Shown here: positions 13,544-41,011 of the stretch, piece after piece | How the letters are laid out: every line of letters begins with the position of its first letter | How positions within the stretch are numbered: the stretch's first letter is position 1 | Assembly (NCBI RefSeq): GCF_021134715.1 | Contig: NC_060023.1 | Span: 2,356,001-2,420,000, forward strand | Length of the DNA: 64,000 bases | Origin: Daphnia pulex | Lineage: Eukaryota > Arthropoda > Branchiopoda > Diplostraca > Daphniidae | Reading direction: 5' to 3' | Position numbers and translations under genes: made by a program | The notes under the pieces: generated by a model | Seen by the model: only the letters and a program-made list of their open reading frames with translations | Told to the model about the DNA's origin: nothing | The model's database searches: none

Positions 13544-14373
13544 TTACTTGCTTTGGACTTCTTTATCGTGGCTTCGCTCTTTTTCAAACTTCAATAGACC
13601 GTCTCTGACTGCTTTCCTGGTGACTCCACGGTCATCGACCAGACAAGAGACCACTCCAGCAGCGGTGAGGTCCTTGATGTTACGCTCTTCGTCATCGAAA
13701 AACAACATTTCACTCAGTGGAATATGAGTGTGCTTGCAGAGGTTTTCAAAATGGGTTGTCTTGCATCCCGGGTAAATCTCTTTGAAAGGGATGTACTTGT
13801 CCCAGCCCAGAGTCTCTACCAGTCTTCGTGCTCCCTTGATTTCTGGTGTTCGAGAAGCAATGCCCAGCTCTATGCCTGACTCTTTGAGCTCCACTATGAT
13901 GTCCTTCACATCTGGGTACGGGTTGACAATTCGTCCACCCTTGTCTCTTACTTGAGGTTCATTTCGGTGGCTGTTAAAAGAAAATTAATACAATAATTAA
14001 GTTACTTTTATCGCCAGAAAGGCTAATCTTTTGTATTGGTGCCAACCTCTCCATGTGAAAAGGTGGACTGTACATCTCAATCCAAAGTGGCCATAACGTG
14101 TAGTCTTAAAATAAACAATGGTAATTGTGTCAAGACAAGATAAAACCAAGCATCAAATTTTATAATTACAATACCTAAGTCAAAGACAATCAACTTTGGT
14201 AGAACTGAAATGTTTTCTGTGAGTACGGCAATTCCATTATTATAAGATCCAGAAGTTGAATATCTTCTGCCAGATCCTGTAGATTCAGTTGAAGCTTTAC
14301 GGTTGATACTCCCGATTGAAGCTTTTCGGGAGGAACCAGTTGATCCAGTTGATGTTTGGCGGCTGAGGCTCAT
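13544..14373 (-). CDS. MDP1: Magnesium-dependent phosphatase 1 (HAD superfamily)
   Basis: Three exons in phase, 14373-14175, 14104-14047 and 13970-13544, give 227 residues. The first two introns are 70 and 76 nt. Splicing exon 1 to exon 2 rebuilds the HAD catalytic motif FDLDYTLWPLW, with the nucleophile Asp65 and the general acid/base Asp67. Exon 3 carries the second motif (IASRT, Ser/Thr of motif II), the invariant LGWDKYI and PGCKTTHF blocks, and the motif IV acids in MLFFDDEERN. This pattern is specific to MDP1, a cytosolic Mg-dependent phosphatase that acts on phosphotyrosine and fructosamine-6-phosphates in vitro. The protein is about 50 residues longer than usual: residues 1-45 are a Ser/Thr/Arg-rich tail with repeated RKAS motifs absent from the vertebrate form as I know it. 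No other Met in good position precedes the catalytic core. Confidence 0.92.
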
Positions 14374-15254
14374 GATATATTTGAATCCACAAACTTTTTC
14401 ACTGAATTAAATGGCGAGAATATTGAAAATTATCACGTAAATCGAAGAAGAATAAATGAGCCGCAGAATATCTGACCTGACACAGCCCTTCGCCACTGAT
14501 GCATTAATCCATTATACTGCGCGTCACGTCACTTTTTTTCACGTCCTTTTTGGCACGATGAGCAGACGTTATTCATCACGAAGGAAAATTCAACAATAAC
14601 AAGAACGCCTCCCAGCCAGAGTTGCATTCTGCTAGAAATCCCGTTTCACTTATGATATCCGTCTTGCGTCTGTGTACCCATCTCGGTTATTTTGCTTCTC
14701 CAAGTTCTATATTTAAAGAAAAACTATTGGCACTTGGCAGTCACGAGTCCGCCCACTCACTTCATCATTTTGCGACGCCAAATATCAAGTTATTCTTGGC
14801 CAACAAAGGCTCTCGACTCGTCCCAGCGAATAGATTCATTTTATATTGACAGGATCATTTGGCAATTATAACAAAGTCTAGCACAGTCTTGAACCCTGTT
14901 TTTCAAACAAAAATAGACAGGTTAAAGTTTTTGCTACGTAAGCCCGATTTTTAAAAGCTGGAAGGAAAAAAAGGCATATTTCATGTTATATATAGTGGAT
15001 TCAGATCTATGATAACCCATGTACCAGATAACGTACATCTGGTAGCATATCATATCTTTACAAACAAAAAATGAACTAGTGAAGGCAATTAAGACTATTT
15101 TGGACATTGACAAATTAGTAATGAGATAACAACAATAATTGGAATGGTTCAACACAATTTTCAAAGGAAAAGGTGACTAAATTACGGTAGCTTAATTCAA
15201 GGTGGACAGAAGGTTAACCCGGATGACGTAGGTGCAGTTGTACACGTGGGCCGT

Positions 15255-18124
15255 TCAAGCCTCGTGTGTTTCGACGGCACTCAAGGAAGATTCGTACTGG
15301 TTGGACAAGCCTCGAAGAATTCGGCAAACTGAATCCGGCGTGTGGTCCTTCAACATCCGCGGAGTAACCAAAATCTGGTTGTAGTCCTCACGCTGCATCC
15401 AGCGCGCCTCGTACATGGTCGGATGCATGTAGGTTCTGGATTTAATATGTAGGAAATTATCTTAAAACATGTCGTCTACTTTCTTGCACAAAACTTACCC
15501 GGAATCAACAGGTTCCCGTTCTTCCACTTGCAAAATCCGGCCTGGCAGGTACAATTGTTGGGTGACATCGACTGAACATGAGCGATTAGTTGGGGATTGA
15601 AAACGAGGTGGTGGTTGTTGTTGTTCGCTAAACGAGTCCTGCTTGGGAGAGGTAAAGATCATAACAAGTTGAAAGCCAAAAAGCGGACGAGGACAAACAT
15701 GCAAATTTTTTTCAGACAAATAAAACTTACATAGGACAAATTATTGTTCGGCGTCTCGCTAAGGAGCGGATGAGTAGTTTCAGGTTGCTGGTAATTGTTG
15801 GCCCTTCCAAAGACGACCTCCCAACAGCCACGAAGGAAAATGCGGTACTGGATGGAATCAGAAAATGTTTTAACGAATTTTCAAACCCAATAAAAGAATT
15901 AAAATACCTTTGGATGGCGACAACCTTCTAGCTCGGCAATCATCTGTCGTTTAAGTGAATCTAACGTGGCCAGACTGAGTCGAGGTACTAGGTCGTCGCC
16001 GATGATGACGGACATACAGAAAGTCTCTGTGAAACGGGCAGCAGCCAAGGAAAGGAGTCCGCCAGGCGGGGAAAAGGAGAAACAGCGCACTTTCGGGTAA
16101 GAAGGTTTGAGCAAAATCGAGAGCAACACCGCTGCTCCAGCACCCAAAGAGTGACCCGTGATAACGAGGTGGTAGTTTGGATACTGGGCAAAAGTCTGTT
16201 TCAGGATTTCTTTGCTCTCGAGTTGACGCAGGACAAAGTTGGCCGACTGCAACATGCCACGATGGGCGGTCCAACCAACAGGTAGTCCTTCGACTGAAAT
16301 CGGATCAGTCATGGCGGCCAGATCCGTTAGGGCGTCGTGGCCCGACAGCGTTCCTCGGATAGCCACCACAATCGACGACGTTTGGTGGTCTAATGCGACA
16401 AAGTAAGGAACCTAGAATGAAAGAATTAAATGAAATTCTATCTAGTGGCGAAAAGGGGATTACGATTGGCAACTTACTTCGTAAATACTATTGTGAAACG
16501 AAACACAAATAATGTCCTTTTCTTGAAGTTGGGTCACCGTTTTGAGAGCCGCCAAATTACAGTGGCAACAATTATCATCCATTTGCCTTGCAGAACGTCG
16601 TCTGGGGGAAATTAAGATTCAGGATCGTGGGATTTCTTTCAAAAAGCCATTTCTTCAAATGAAATCATACCGAAGGCAAGAGAAACAAACGAGCTCCTTT
16701 TTGAGAGTGCAGAGACCCTCCCAGCAACCTCCTGCCAGATACCACATCCAGCCGTAGGATCCCAGCGCATATTTCATGTAAATGTGAGCCGTGAACGGAT
16801 TCATCCAGTCGTAAGCTTCGTGGGAGCGGTGGACGGCTAACGGAGACTCCTCCCTTGAAAAAAAATAGGTGTGAATATCAAATTGGAACTAATCCAACAA
16901 AAGGATTGGAGGCAAGACCAATTACATGATGCTTCCCAGATGATGGAGGGTTCCAGTGACGACATTGGGACTGCAGGCCGCCGAAGGCGGGACGGATAAG
17001 GCCGAAGGACTGAATTCGGCTCGGGACGCCGCGTCGGCCGTCGGACTGGAAGTCAGAACGTTATTGGCCGACGAACGTGGCGCTTCGGTGATGGGGCGCC
17101 GGACTTGACTCATCCGACGAAGTCGCAGCTCCTCCCGCCCGCGCTTCGTTCGCAAGTGGAGCAGCAGAAGGCCAGCTGCGATGTCAGATGGGACCAGATC
17201 CAGGTCGTGGAAAAGAGTAGTCAGCACTTCGGCCACGTCACCGAAAGCGTCGTTGACACTTGCGTTGTCACCTGATCGTGAACAGCACGCACCTGTTTGA
17301 AAAAATAGTTTTTGAAAAATTTTGGACTTGGTTCTATCCCGTTCGGGGTTTGAATATGATTTACTTGAACAGCATGAGCAACAGAGAAATTTGCAGCGCC
17401 ATTCCCATATTCTCGTTCTCTGCTCGAAACCAACTTCGAATGGCGAACGGGCATCGACAATGTCGACGGTTTCGCTGCTGATGATGGCGGTGTGATGATG
17501 CCCCAAAGGATCAAAGACCATCATCACCCCAATAAAGAAGAGGACAACCAAGATCCAGTTAAAGATGACTAATCCTTGCACTACGCGAAGAGTCATTTCT
17601 GATGTGATGCAACTGTCTTTGGTGCTAAACACTCCTACTGATCCAACAACTGTCCAAGCCATTTCTGGAACACCTAAAATTATTCTAAACATAACAAATG
17701 TGTAATTGTTGTGAATGAATTGGAAATGTATAGGAGGAAACAAAATAATTTACCTGATGTATAGAATAGTAGGGACATTTTTCCTGGCCCTTACATCCAT
17801 TATGGCTCCTCTCATGCTGTGTTTGATGAGGAAGGCGTTGGCCATCAAGATGATGACCAAAATAAAAAGCACACCACCAAGGTACATCTGTAGCATTTGC
17901 CCATCCTCACAGTTCAGGTAAGGGGCATGGTACATCCATATAACAACAGTGACAATAAACCTAATAATCAAGGGTCAATAGACAAATTAGAGAAGCTGAC
18001 TGCGATTTCCAAAAAAATGCTGTATTTACCAAATCATTCGCATGAAGCTCTCCACAAGACATGGAAAAACTAAATCGTCCGATGCAACTTCCCATCTTCG
18101 ACCAAAGGCAACCAGTCCAGGCAT
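15255..18124 (-). CDS. DAGLB: sn1-specific diacylglycerol lipase, beta type
   Basis: Ten exons join in phase: 18124-18030, 17960-17754, 17684-17365, 17292-16926, 16853-16671, 16601-16478, 16411-15908, 15847-15731, 15638-15499 and 15435-15255, with introns of 60-92 nt. The 745-residue product starts [21 protein letters not shown], the signature start of this family. About four hydrophobic membrane segments lie in residues 30-170, then a cysteine-rich stretch (CCSCCSSACC), and the motif [10 protein letters not shown]. The lipase core has AIRGT, then GHSLGAG with nucleophile Ser near 520, IIGDD with Asp near 572, and KDHTPDS with His near 717, at the family's spacing for the triad. It hydrolyses diacylglycerol to 2-acylglycerols at membranes. 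The compact size and C-terminus fit the beta rather than the long-tailed alpha paralogue. It diverges from the epsin gene across a ~0.6-kb shared upstream region. Confidence 0.93.
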
Positions 18125-19283
18125 AATGTTTTAAGGTTGTGTTGAGTATAAGGATTAACAAGTGTGTCAGCGACGCATTCTCCTTTCGATCTACGGCTTC
18201 TGTGAAAAACCGTGACGATCATTATTAGGCAACTAAGAAACCAAAGTCATCCAACAGAGTTGACTAATGATGATGCATACATACAAGAGAGAATATCGAT
18301 AACAAGACAGAGATTTCCGTTTTTCGTATACAGTCATCAACGTCTTTGCACCAATTCGACTTTGACACTTCCTACTAAAAATAACAAGCGTCTGCTCTGC
18401 TGCGATCTGCGAGGACTTTTCAGTTTTCACCGAACCGTTCCAAAGTAAGTAGTCGATAATAAAATAGAAATTTTTTTAATTTCAAAAGGTAAAATAATGA
18501 GAAAATCTAAAAGTCAAGAAATGAAGTTTTATCTGGTTTTATTGAGTTTGTTTTATAACAGCGTAGTGGCATTTTGACGATCTGGCAACAGCACGCGAAA
18601 AGTTTTTTTGTCATTCTGAGTTGCCTGAAGGGGTGTAGAGTCTTGTGTCAGTTTTCTATTTACTTATTGAAAAATCATATTTTTTAGTTTGCGTCGCCCA
18701 GCCGATAATTTTTTTTTAATTTGGTAAGTTTACTGTGTGTCGGTTTTCATGATGAACAGTGACCCATTCAAAGAATCTAACGGATGTGATGGAATCGGTT
18801 TAGCGATGACGTCTCGACTATATGAAGACGTTTCAGACAATTTTTCTAGTAGTTATTGGCCCATACGCCGCATATCCGACAGTTCTGATAAGAATATTTT
18901 TTTGAGTCACCTGTTTCTCAGATAAAGAGTGTAAGGAAGGTATTTCCATTTGATTGGCTCTGGGATATTACGTTGGTTGAGAAAGTGTTGAAGCTTGACA
19001 GGTTCATTGACTTTTTGGGTGTATATGTTTATTGCTTCGGAGCATCTTCTGTTGTTAGTTTGCCAAAAAGTAGTATTTCCAAGTCTTTTTTGCATAAAAA
19101 GTGGTAAACTTTTACATCTTATGTAAATTTCCATTTCTAGTTCTGAGAGAATTACCTAACCTTGACCCAACAGGAGGGATTGTAATCCTGTTTGTCGTCG
19201 GAAAACCATCAAGTGCTCTGAGACTTTACCTAACTTATTTATTTGTCCATTCTAGGAAGTGAACAGCCAGAACAACTACACCA
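18125..19283. promoter_or_regulatory. Shared head-to-head upstream region of lipase and epsin; epsin leader exons
   Basis: The lipase start codon (18124, minus) and the epsin start codon (19284, plus) face away from each other, so promoters for both must lie here. A plausible non-coding epsin exon ends at a GAGT|GTAAGG donor near 18938, and the coding exon begins after a TTCTAG acceptor at 19255. The leader would contain a 59-codon upstream frame with tandem ATGs at 18749 and 18752, ending at 18925. No TATA box is obvious, which is consistent with a housekeeping bidirectional promoter. Transcription starts are not visible in the sequence. Confidence 0.45.
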
Positions 19284-22200
19284 ATGAATGTGTCAGGGAT
19301 TCGAAGAAACATAAAGAATATTGCTCACAATTACACTGATGCACAGGTAAGGCGACAACACCTTGTTTTGATTGTTTGATATCGCGTAATGTGACGCCGA
19401 GACGGTCGACTTTGTTTTAGGTCAAGGTGCGAGAAGCAACCAGCAACGATCCATGGGGACCGCCAAGTTCACTAATGTCCGAAATCTCGGACCTGACCTA
19501 CAATGTCGTGGCCTTCTCTGAGATCATGCAGATGATCTGGAAAAGATTGAACGATCACGGCAAGAATTACCGTCACGTCTACAAAGCCCTGGTGCTTTTA
19601 GATTACTTAGTCAAAACGGGCAACGAAAAAGTGGCGCAACAGTGCAAGGAGAACATCTTCGCCATCCACACACTTAGAGTAAAACCGTTTGATTTTGTGT
19701 TTTAATTCATTCATCAAGTAGTAGCTCAATTAAATTCATTATTTTGTTTAAATTTCCCACCAGGATTTTCAATACTATGAAGAAGGTAAAGACCAAGGCG
19801 TTCATGTCCGAGAAAAATCCAAGGCACTTGAAGCCTTACTAAAAGACGACGAACGGTTAAAGAACGAGCGAATCAAGGCCCTGAAAGCTCGCGAGCGTTT
19901 CGCTCAGCAGACGACCGGATTCGGCACTGGGTCCGATTCAAATGTAAGAGATATCGTCTGATACTTTCTAGCTCTTAAAAAAACTAATCATTACAAAACA
20001 ACAAACAAGAATAGTTCCTCATTTTTAAATGCTTCTCGTTACCTCTCCCGTTTCTTTTATTTTATCCGTTTTTGCGCGGCGTGAATAATAATTTTATTCG
20101 TTTGCGTGCGTGCTCGCTGGCGCGATTTTGAAAAAAAATAACTTTGGGGGGATGTATTCTGTGTGTGTGTTGGCATCGTCTCTTTCATCAGGAGCTGATG
20201 TCGCCCTCAAGTCCTACGCGATGGGATGTAAGTGGGTCATGGCTCGCCTTATTCGGTCGGTGTTGTGATATTTCTCGGCAGCATGAGATCTCCTAACCCC
20301 TTCACAAGCACGGCCGGATTCTGTGTGTCCCTTTTCCCTATGTCTGTATGTGTGTGTGTAATGCCAGTGTACACCTTTTGTGTTGTCGACGTGTCCTCTC
20401 CCGTTTGTTGTTTGGCTTCCATTTCTCAATGGTTCTATAACCTAATTAATTTCTTTTTTTCTCCTTTTCCTGGTCGGCTTTTTTGTTGTATTTTAGTTTA
20501 TGGGATCACCTTCCGAGAGCTTCGGATCGGATCCAACCGGTTTAGCCACTCGAGCCCGAGCGGCCGTGCCGCCAACGGATTTGGACCTGGCCCGCCCACA
20601 GACGGCCGGTGAAGAAGAACTGCAGTTGCAGCTGGCTCTGGCCATGTCACGTGAAGAAGCTGAAAAGGAAGATGAGAAGAGACGCTCTGACGATGTCCGT
20701 CTGGCCTTGGCCATCTCGCAGAGCCAAGAGGGTGGCGCTATCGTTGGGTATAGCATTTCTTTTATTTCCCTTTTTTCATATTGGCTGGAGTTTTCTCACG
20801 ATTCCGGCGATTTATCGACGCGATAAGCCGTTGCCCTTAACCGGCCAGAAACCGTATTTCACTAATTGGCTTTTTTCTTTCTCTCATTTCGTTACGCTCG
20901 ACCAGGGGCCGGCCATCGCAGCAACCACAGCAGCCACAGCAAAGTCACCTGCTTGATTTGTTGGACGTGAGCGTCAACGACGCTGCGGCCGGATGGGTCG
21001 ATCCCTGGGGTACTCCGGCCCATCCATCCGAACCACCAGTTCCCGTCATGCCTCCAAGACCCAAGGTTTGTCAAAACACTCGTTGAAATATCCATCTATC
21101 CATCGGCAGCTATTCAACTCACACGACGCCATTATTTTCGGCAAGGCCGTCTCTTTCGCTTTCTGCCCTTTTTCGCTGCTCAATTCTTTGATTGGAGAAA
21201 TCCTTGTTTTCTCCTTCCCCCTATAGCCGCCATCACGATCCTTTTGGCTATAAAACCACCTTTGAAAATTCCAATCCTTATCAGGTGTTTTTTTCCCATT
21301 TGGTGACCGATCGACAGGGGATGGTCGGTAGCTTAAACATTGCCATGAAAGGGCCTTTTTCGCTTCTATAATCCTTTTGGGTGTCCGTTTCGCCTTCTTC
21401 TCGGTGTGGTCTTTAATTTAATTCTTGTTTTTTATTTTTTCTCTTTCTTTCCTGGCACGACATTTGCATGTTTGTCCAATGTCTTATAAAACAACAACCT
21501 TTGCACACACTGAAAGAGTTTGGATCTTCAAGACTACTGGCATGCTAATTCAATGGTACGGGTATAACACAGAAAAGCGACAGTGATGATTACAATCATT
21601 AGAATCAATTGGTGTTTGTTGCTCGGCTGTTATGTGTGTGTCTGTGTGGTAGTGTCGAAATAGTTGTAAGGTGGGCGTTGATGAATATACACAAAAAAGG
21701 GGTAGTTTAGGTCCGGCCAATTGGAAATGTGATCGCTGGCCGCCCAGTCCAAAACGGAAACTTAACGAGAAATGTGCGTGCCTGTCCATATGGCTGCTGC
21801 ACACATAGCTATAAAGAGAAACACAAAAAATAGAGCGGATAGTTGTGTGTGTTTATTTTAAAACGTTTCTTTCTTTCTTTTGAGAGGAAACCTTTTAAAT
21901 TTGTTTCCATCATTTCCAGGAGCGGCCGGCCTATCCGTCTCTTTCTTTGTTTGTTTTGGCTTTTTTTCGTTTTCGTTTAGAATTTTTTTTTGTGTATGTT
22001 TAGAGAGAAAATAGTAAGAGAGGGGAAATATCTGTCTTGTGCACTACTCACACACTCTGTCCGGACGCTATATATGTATATGTGTAGGTGAAATCGGATT
22101 TCCTGACAGCGCCAACAGGAGGGGCGGCAACTGTCGGGACGACAGGAACGACGGATGCCTGGGGCATGCCCGTGGCAGCTGCTTCTCCGTCCCAGGTCCC

Positions 22201-23558
22201 ATTCCAGCATTTCTTTCTTTCATTCCTCCACCTATCTTTCTTGTTTGTGTTATTTGCATGTCTCATGTCGAGTAAGAGCCAACAGAAGAAGAAGAAGAAG
22301 AAAAATGAGTTTTATATTTTTCTTTTTCTGTTTCGAATTGGCCGTCCTTTTCCGGTTGAAACAACTCACCCGATTTATCTTTTGAGTTTCTTTGGAGAAA
22401 TTTGAACTAAATTTATCTGGTGGAAAAATGTTTGTAATTCTTTTTCTATTTCTCTCTCTCTCTCTCCCATTAATGAAATGACTCAAAATGAAAAGCAGGT
22501 TGATGCATGGGGCAGTCCAGTTGGTCAAGCCGTCAGGCCAGCACCGGCAGCAGCGGCGGTAGCCAGTAGCGCTAATTTGGGCCAGATGGTGAACGATCCA
22601 TGGGCACCAACGCCATCGAAACCAGCAGGAGGTAATCTCGTAAATTGTAGCGAAATTTGACGTTGATAGTCTCATAACGTTTTTCTCTTTCTCCTCTTTT
22701 TATTTATTTATTTTTATTGCTGTCTCGCCAATTGGTTGAATGAATGAAACAACAGAAGATCCCTGGAGCCCTCAACCACCCGTCCGCACGGCCGCTTCGG
22801 CCAACGACCCATGGTCACCGGCCGGAGCAGGTGCCGCTGGATCCCGAGAAGTGGACGATTTCGACCTGTTGACCAATCGAACCCAGGCGGCCTCGCCGTT
22901 GGGCAACCGCTCCAACGGAGCCAGTTCGCCTTTCGACTTGACCGGAATGGACAGCGCCCTGGCCGCTCACAACGACCACGGCGGAGCTAAACCCAAAAAA
23001 TCCCCCGAAAGCTTCCTCGGTCCTAATTCCAATTTAGTAAACCTGGAAAACTTGGTAAAGTCTTATCACGTAATTATGCGCCGCTATTTTTTCGTCTTTC
23101 GTCCGTCCACTTCGTTTTTCTTATTTTTTTTTCCGTTTTTACTCCGTGTGTAAATTGTAATTTCTTTTTTAAAAATTTATTCGTTTCGAGCTTATCGATG
23201 TTATTTTGGTTTGTAATTTATTCAGGTGCCGACCAAGCCCACCGTGGCTCCTGCCGCTAACCCATTCGCTTTAGGAGTCGCCGGCCAACCGAATCCGTTC
23301 CAACAGCAACCCGCCCCTCGACCGAGCATCAACGAATTACGTCACCAGCAGAACTTTGGTGTTTTGGGCGGTCCGCAACATCAACAGCTAGTGACATCAA
23401 GCCCACCACAACAACAACAACAACAGCTCCAGCAATTACAACCTATGACCGGCGTTCTTCAGCCGGCACCAGCCACCGGAGTTTGGGGCCCGACACAGCC
23501 CATGATGCAGTCCGGTTCGGGCGTGACGTCGCCCACCTTCAACCCATTCCTTGCCTGA
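19284..23558 (+). CDS. Epsin, endocytic adaptor with ENTH domain
   Basis: Ten coding exons in phase: 19284-19346, 19421-19678, 19764-19943, 20192-20227, 20497-20747, 20906-21065, 22088-22195, 22499-22631, 22756-23054 and 23226-23558, giving 606 residues. Residues 1-150 are an ENTH domain, which binds PI(4,5)P2 (conserved VREATSNDPWGP, RHVYKALVLLDYL and HTLRDFQYYEEGKDQG). Two ubiquitin-interacting motifs follow (near 217-233, EEELQLQLALAMS, and 243-257, DDVRLALAISQS). Next come a clathrin-box-like LLDLLDV, several DPW motifs that bind the AP-2 ear, and three NPF motifs for EH-domain proteins, the last almost at the C-terminus. This is the full module order of animal epsin, the orthologue of Drosophila liquid facets. 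Exons 4 (36 nt) and 7 (108 nt) keep the frame if skipped, so they could be alternative. It drives clathrin-coated pit formation and Notch-ligand endocytosis. Confidence 0.93.
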
Positions 23559-26506
23559 AAGAGAGAAAGAAATTTAAAACAAAAACATCGTCGAAAGATT
23601 TAAAAACAAAAAAGGATTAAAACAAATTTAGATGAAAAAGAAATAATGATACGGCAGGAATTTCAAAAAAACATTTGGTGTCCATCGCCAAATAGGAAAC
23701 AAAAACAAAAAATAACATTTAAAAAATCACAAAAAAAAATAATATCAATCCTTATTTCGATTTCATTTCGATTTATTATTATTATTATTATTATTATTTC
23801 TTCTTTTTTTTTTGGAAAATCAATATTAAGCTAAATAATAATTCTGTCCAAACAAAAGATTCGTCGTCCCCTCTCAGCATCCCTTAATGTTCATTTACTT
23901 ATGATTTCCTCTCTCCCCTTTAGTGAATTTTCAATTTTTTCGCTTTACACACACAGAATTTTCTTTTTGTCCTCCCCTGTCTCTTCTACAATGGATTCAA
24001 CAGCGAATATTATATGTTAACCGCTGTTTTGTTTGTTGTTTTATTTCTTTCATTTTCATCTTTATTTTTTAAATTATCATTTCCTTCTTCCAATTTAGGT
24101 TCGATTGACGACCTAATCTTCACAGTCTCTTTTTTTTAATTTAAACAACATGTGTAAGCATCACTGGAAATAAGGCGAATCCCCACCCCACCTAGTTAGT
24201 CTATGTCCTCCCTCCCTATATAGAAGAAAGTGTGTGTGTACCTTTTCCATCTCTCTCTTTTTTTTTTCCAAAACTATTTCCTCTAATTTTACGTCCGTCT
24301 TATATATTTGGAGAAGAAAAGGGAAACAGCATACTATACTTATATAATAACCTTTGTGGGCAGTTATCACAAGTATTAATCCGTATCTTTGTGACTGCAG
24401 TTTTGTCGAGTGCCTCGGATACAAAATTTTTTGAAAATGATAAAAATGGGAGGAAAAAATAAGAAAATGAGACAAAAAAAAAGATAATCTGTACACGGTC
24501 TGCTCGTTCGGTTCAAACACAGTCCATGCCTTATGACACGGGGAAAAAGAAAATCATTTGTTATTTAAAAAAAAAATAACAAATAACAATTTTTTTTTGT
24601 CTTAATTTAAGTCGTTAAAATTTCTTAACTTTTCTTTTGTTCTTTTGTTTTTTTATTCGCCCATTTTTTTCAGTTAATGAATTTATTATTTTTTTTTTCG
24701 ACAATTAAACGAAACAATTTTGAATGGGAGGGGGAATATATAAAGCAGACGTCATATTTTTCATTTGATTTTGTAATTGTTGACTGTCTTTTTAAAAAAC
24801 TATTTTCTTCTTATTCTTCGTCCCGGATGCGGAACTATTTTCAACTTTCTTTTTCTCAAAAAAATAGTTGGGAGAAGAAAATCCAGACACACACACACAC
24901 ACACGACAAGGGCGACGACACAGGTCGTGATTATTTTTTCTTTTTTTTTATCAAATTCAAATCTGACGGTCGTCTGAAAAGCAAACAGAAATTTTGTTTT
25001 GTGTACATACATACTCCTTAATCTTTATCTTCTATCTTTTTCCCGTTTAATTTGATACTTTATTGTATTACCCAATATATCCATCCTCTTTCTGATGTTG
25101 CTGCCGTGCAACCCACACACACACGTTGAATAGTTTGAAGGAAAAAAAAAAAGAAATGGGGAAATCTGTGTCTTGTTCTCTCTCTCCTCTTTCATCTCCC
25201 CCCCACCGGTATATAACCTCCTCCCACCACCCCACCACCACCACCCTTGCATCATAAATATAATAAACCGTTCGTTCTCCGTGTCTCTTATTTTCTTTCG
25301 TTACAATTTCTTTTCGCTCCCGAATGAACCGCAAAAGTTCAACGGGCCACACCGTCACAGAAATTGAAGTAGTTTAAGATTATGACCGAGTTGCTTAAGA
25401 TTTCAGAGGTTCTCTCTCTCTCTCTTCTGTCTTAATCATATCTGCGACACCGGAAACTTTAGTGCGCTCGTGATTGCGGTCAACCAATCGTAACCGAGAC
25501 ATCAGAGACGAATGAATTAAAAAATGAAAATGAAAATAAAATAAAAAGTAGACGACGACGCCGGCTTGTAACGCAATATCTGCGCGCTGGAGATGGTATA
25601 ATAATAAGAAAAGGATGTGTAATGCTGCCTGTCGTAACCGGTACAAGCTATCGGGTTGGTGAGATTTAGGTGAGAAGTTCCTTTTTGACACAAACAACCA
25701 ACCAAGTCTCATCGATCCGATTGTTCACATTCCATCCCCATTTTCTTCTTCTTCTCTTGTCTCCTGTCTATCATTTTGGTGTCTAGTTTTAGATTCTTTT
25801 CTTTTCTTTTTTAAAGGAAAAAAACGAGATTTTCTATTCGGGCTGCTGCTGCCAACTGGCCGCGAGGGGAAAAATAACGGCCGCATTGGCGCTAGCGTCG
25901 CATTTGAAATCTTCCCAACCGTCTCAAGTGGGGGCGCTGCCGGAGAGAAAAAGTGGGGCGGAGCCGACGAATGGAAAAAAAGGATAGAGTGTTGGGCAAC
26001 CGTCTTTCATATGACTCGGCAACGTTGCGCCCAACACACAGCAGAAAATCGAGAGCTTGGGGTGTGTGTGGTGACTGACTATATATTCGACTGTAGTACT
26101 TGTCAAAGTTAGGAAAAATTCGAGTGCCTTGTTGTACAAAAAAGAAGTTTGGGAGCTGTGAACTTGGCAGTTCTTTTGACAGCTCTGTCCCAAGTGTAGC
26201 CTAGAAGTGAGTTGCTAACGGACACACACAAATTTCTATCATTTTTTTTGTTGGTTTCAAACGAAAATTTGACTCACGAAAACTGTTGCATTCGAGAGTT
26301 GTTGTACTGACTTTTTAGGTCTCACGGTTTTCACTTATTCTCTTGTCTCTGTCTGTTCGAACAGTACCCGGCATTCCATTGTGGTGAGGAGGCTGCGCGT
26401 GTGGGACTGCTGACGGCCTCTGGGTTTTTTTTTTCGAAAATCCCTCTTTCCACCCCTCGATATTTCCTGATTTCTTTTCACCTCCATCCCTTTTTGTACA
26501 CACAAA
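23559..26506. other. Epsin 3' UTR and intergenic DNA up to the myosin start codon
   Basis: Very T-rich and low in complexity. Microsatellites stand at 23773-23798 (ATT repeat), 24886-24904 (AC repeat) and 25411-25424 (TC repeat). A hairpin-like inverted repeat of TTTGTTATTT lies near 24557-24583. I see no convincing coding exon. The last few hundred bases, after about 26.2 kb, are likely the myosin 5' leader, since no splice acceptor is needed just before its ATG. AATAAA-like strings near 25260 may mark polyadenylation of epsin, but this is a guess. Confidence 0.45.
23773..23798. repeat. ATT microsatellite
   Basis: An uninterrupted run of TAT/ATT triplets just downstream of the epsin stop codon, within its likely 3' UTR. 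Length polymorphism would be expected. Confidence 0.85.
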
Positions 26507-41011
<14,505 letters not shown>

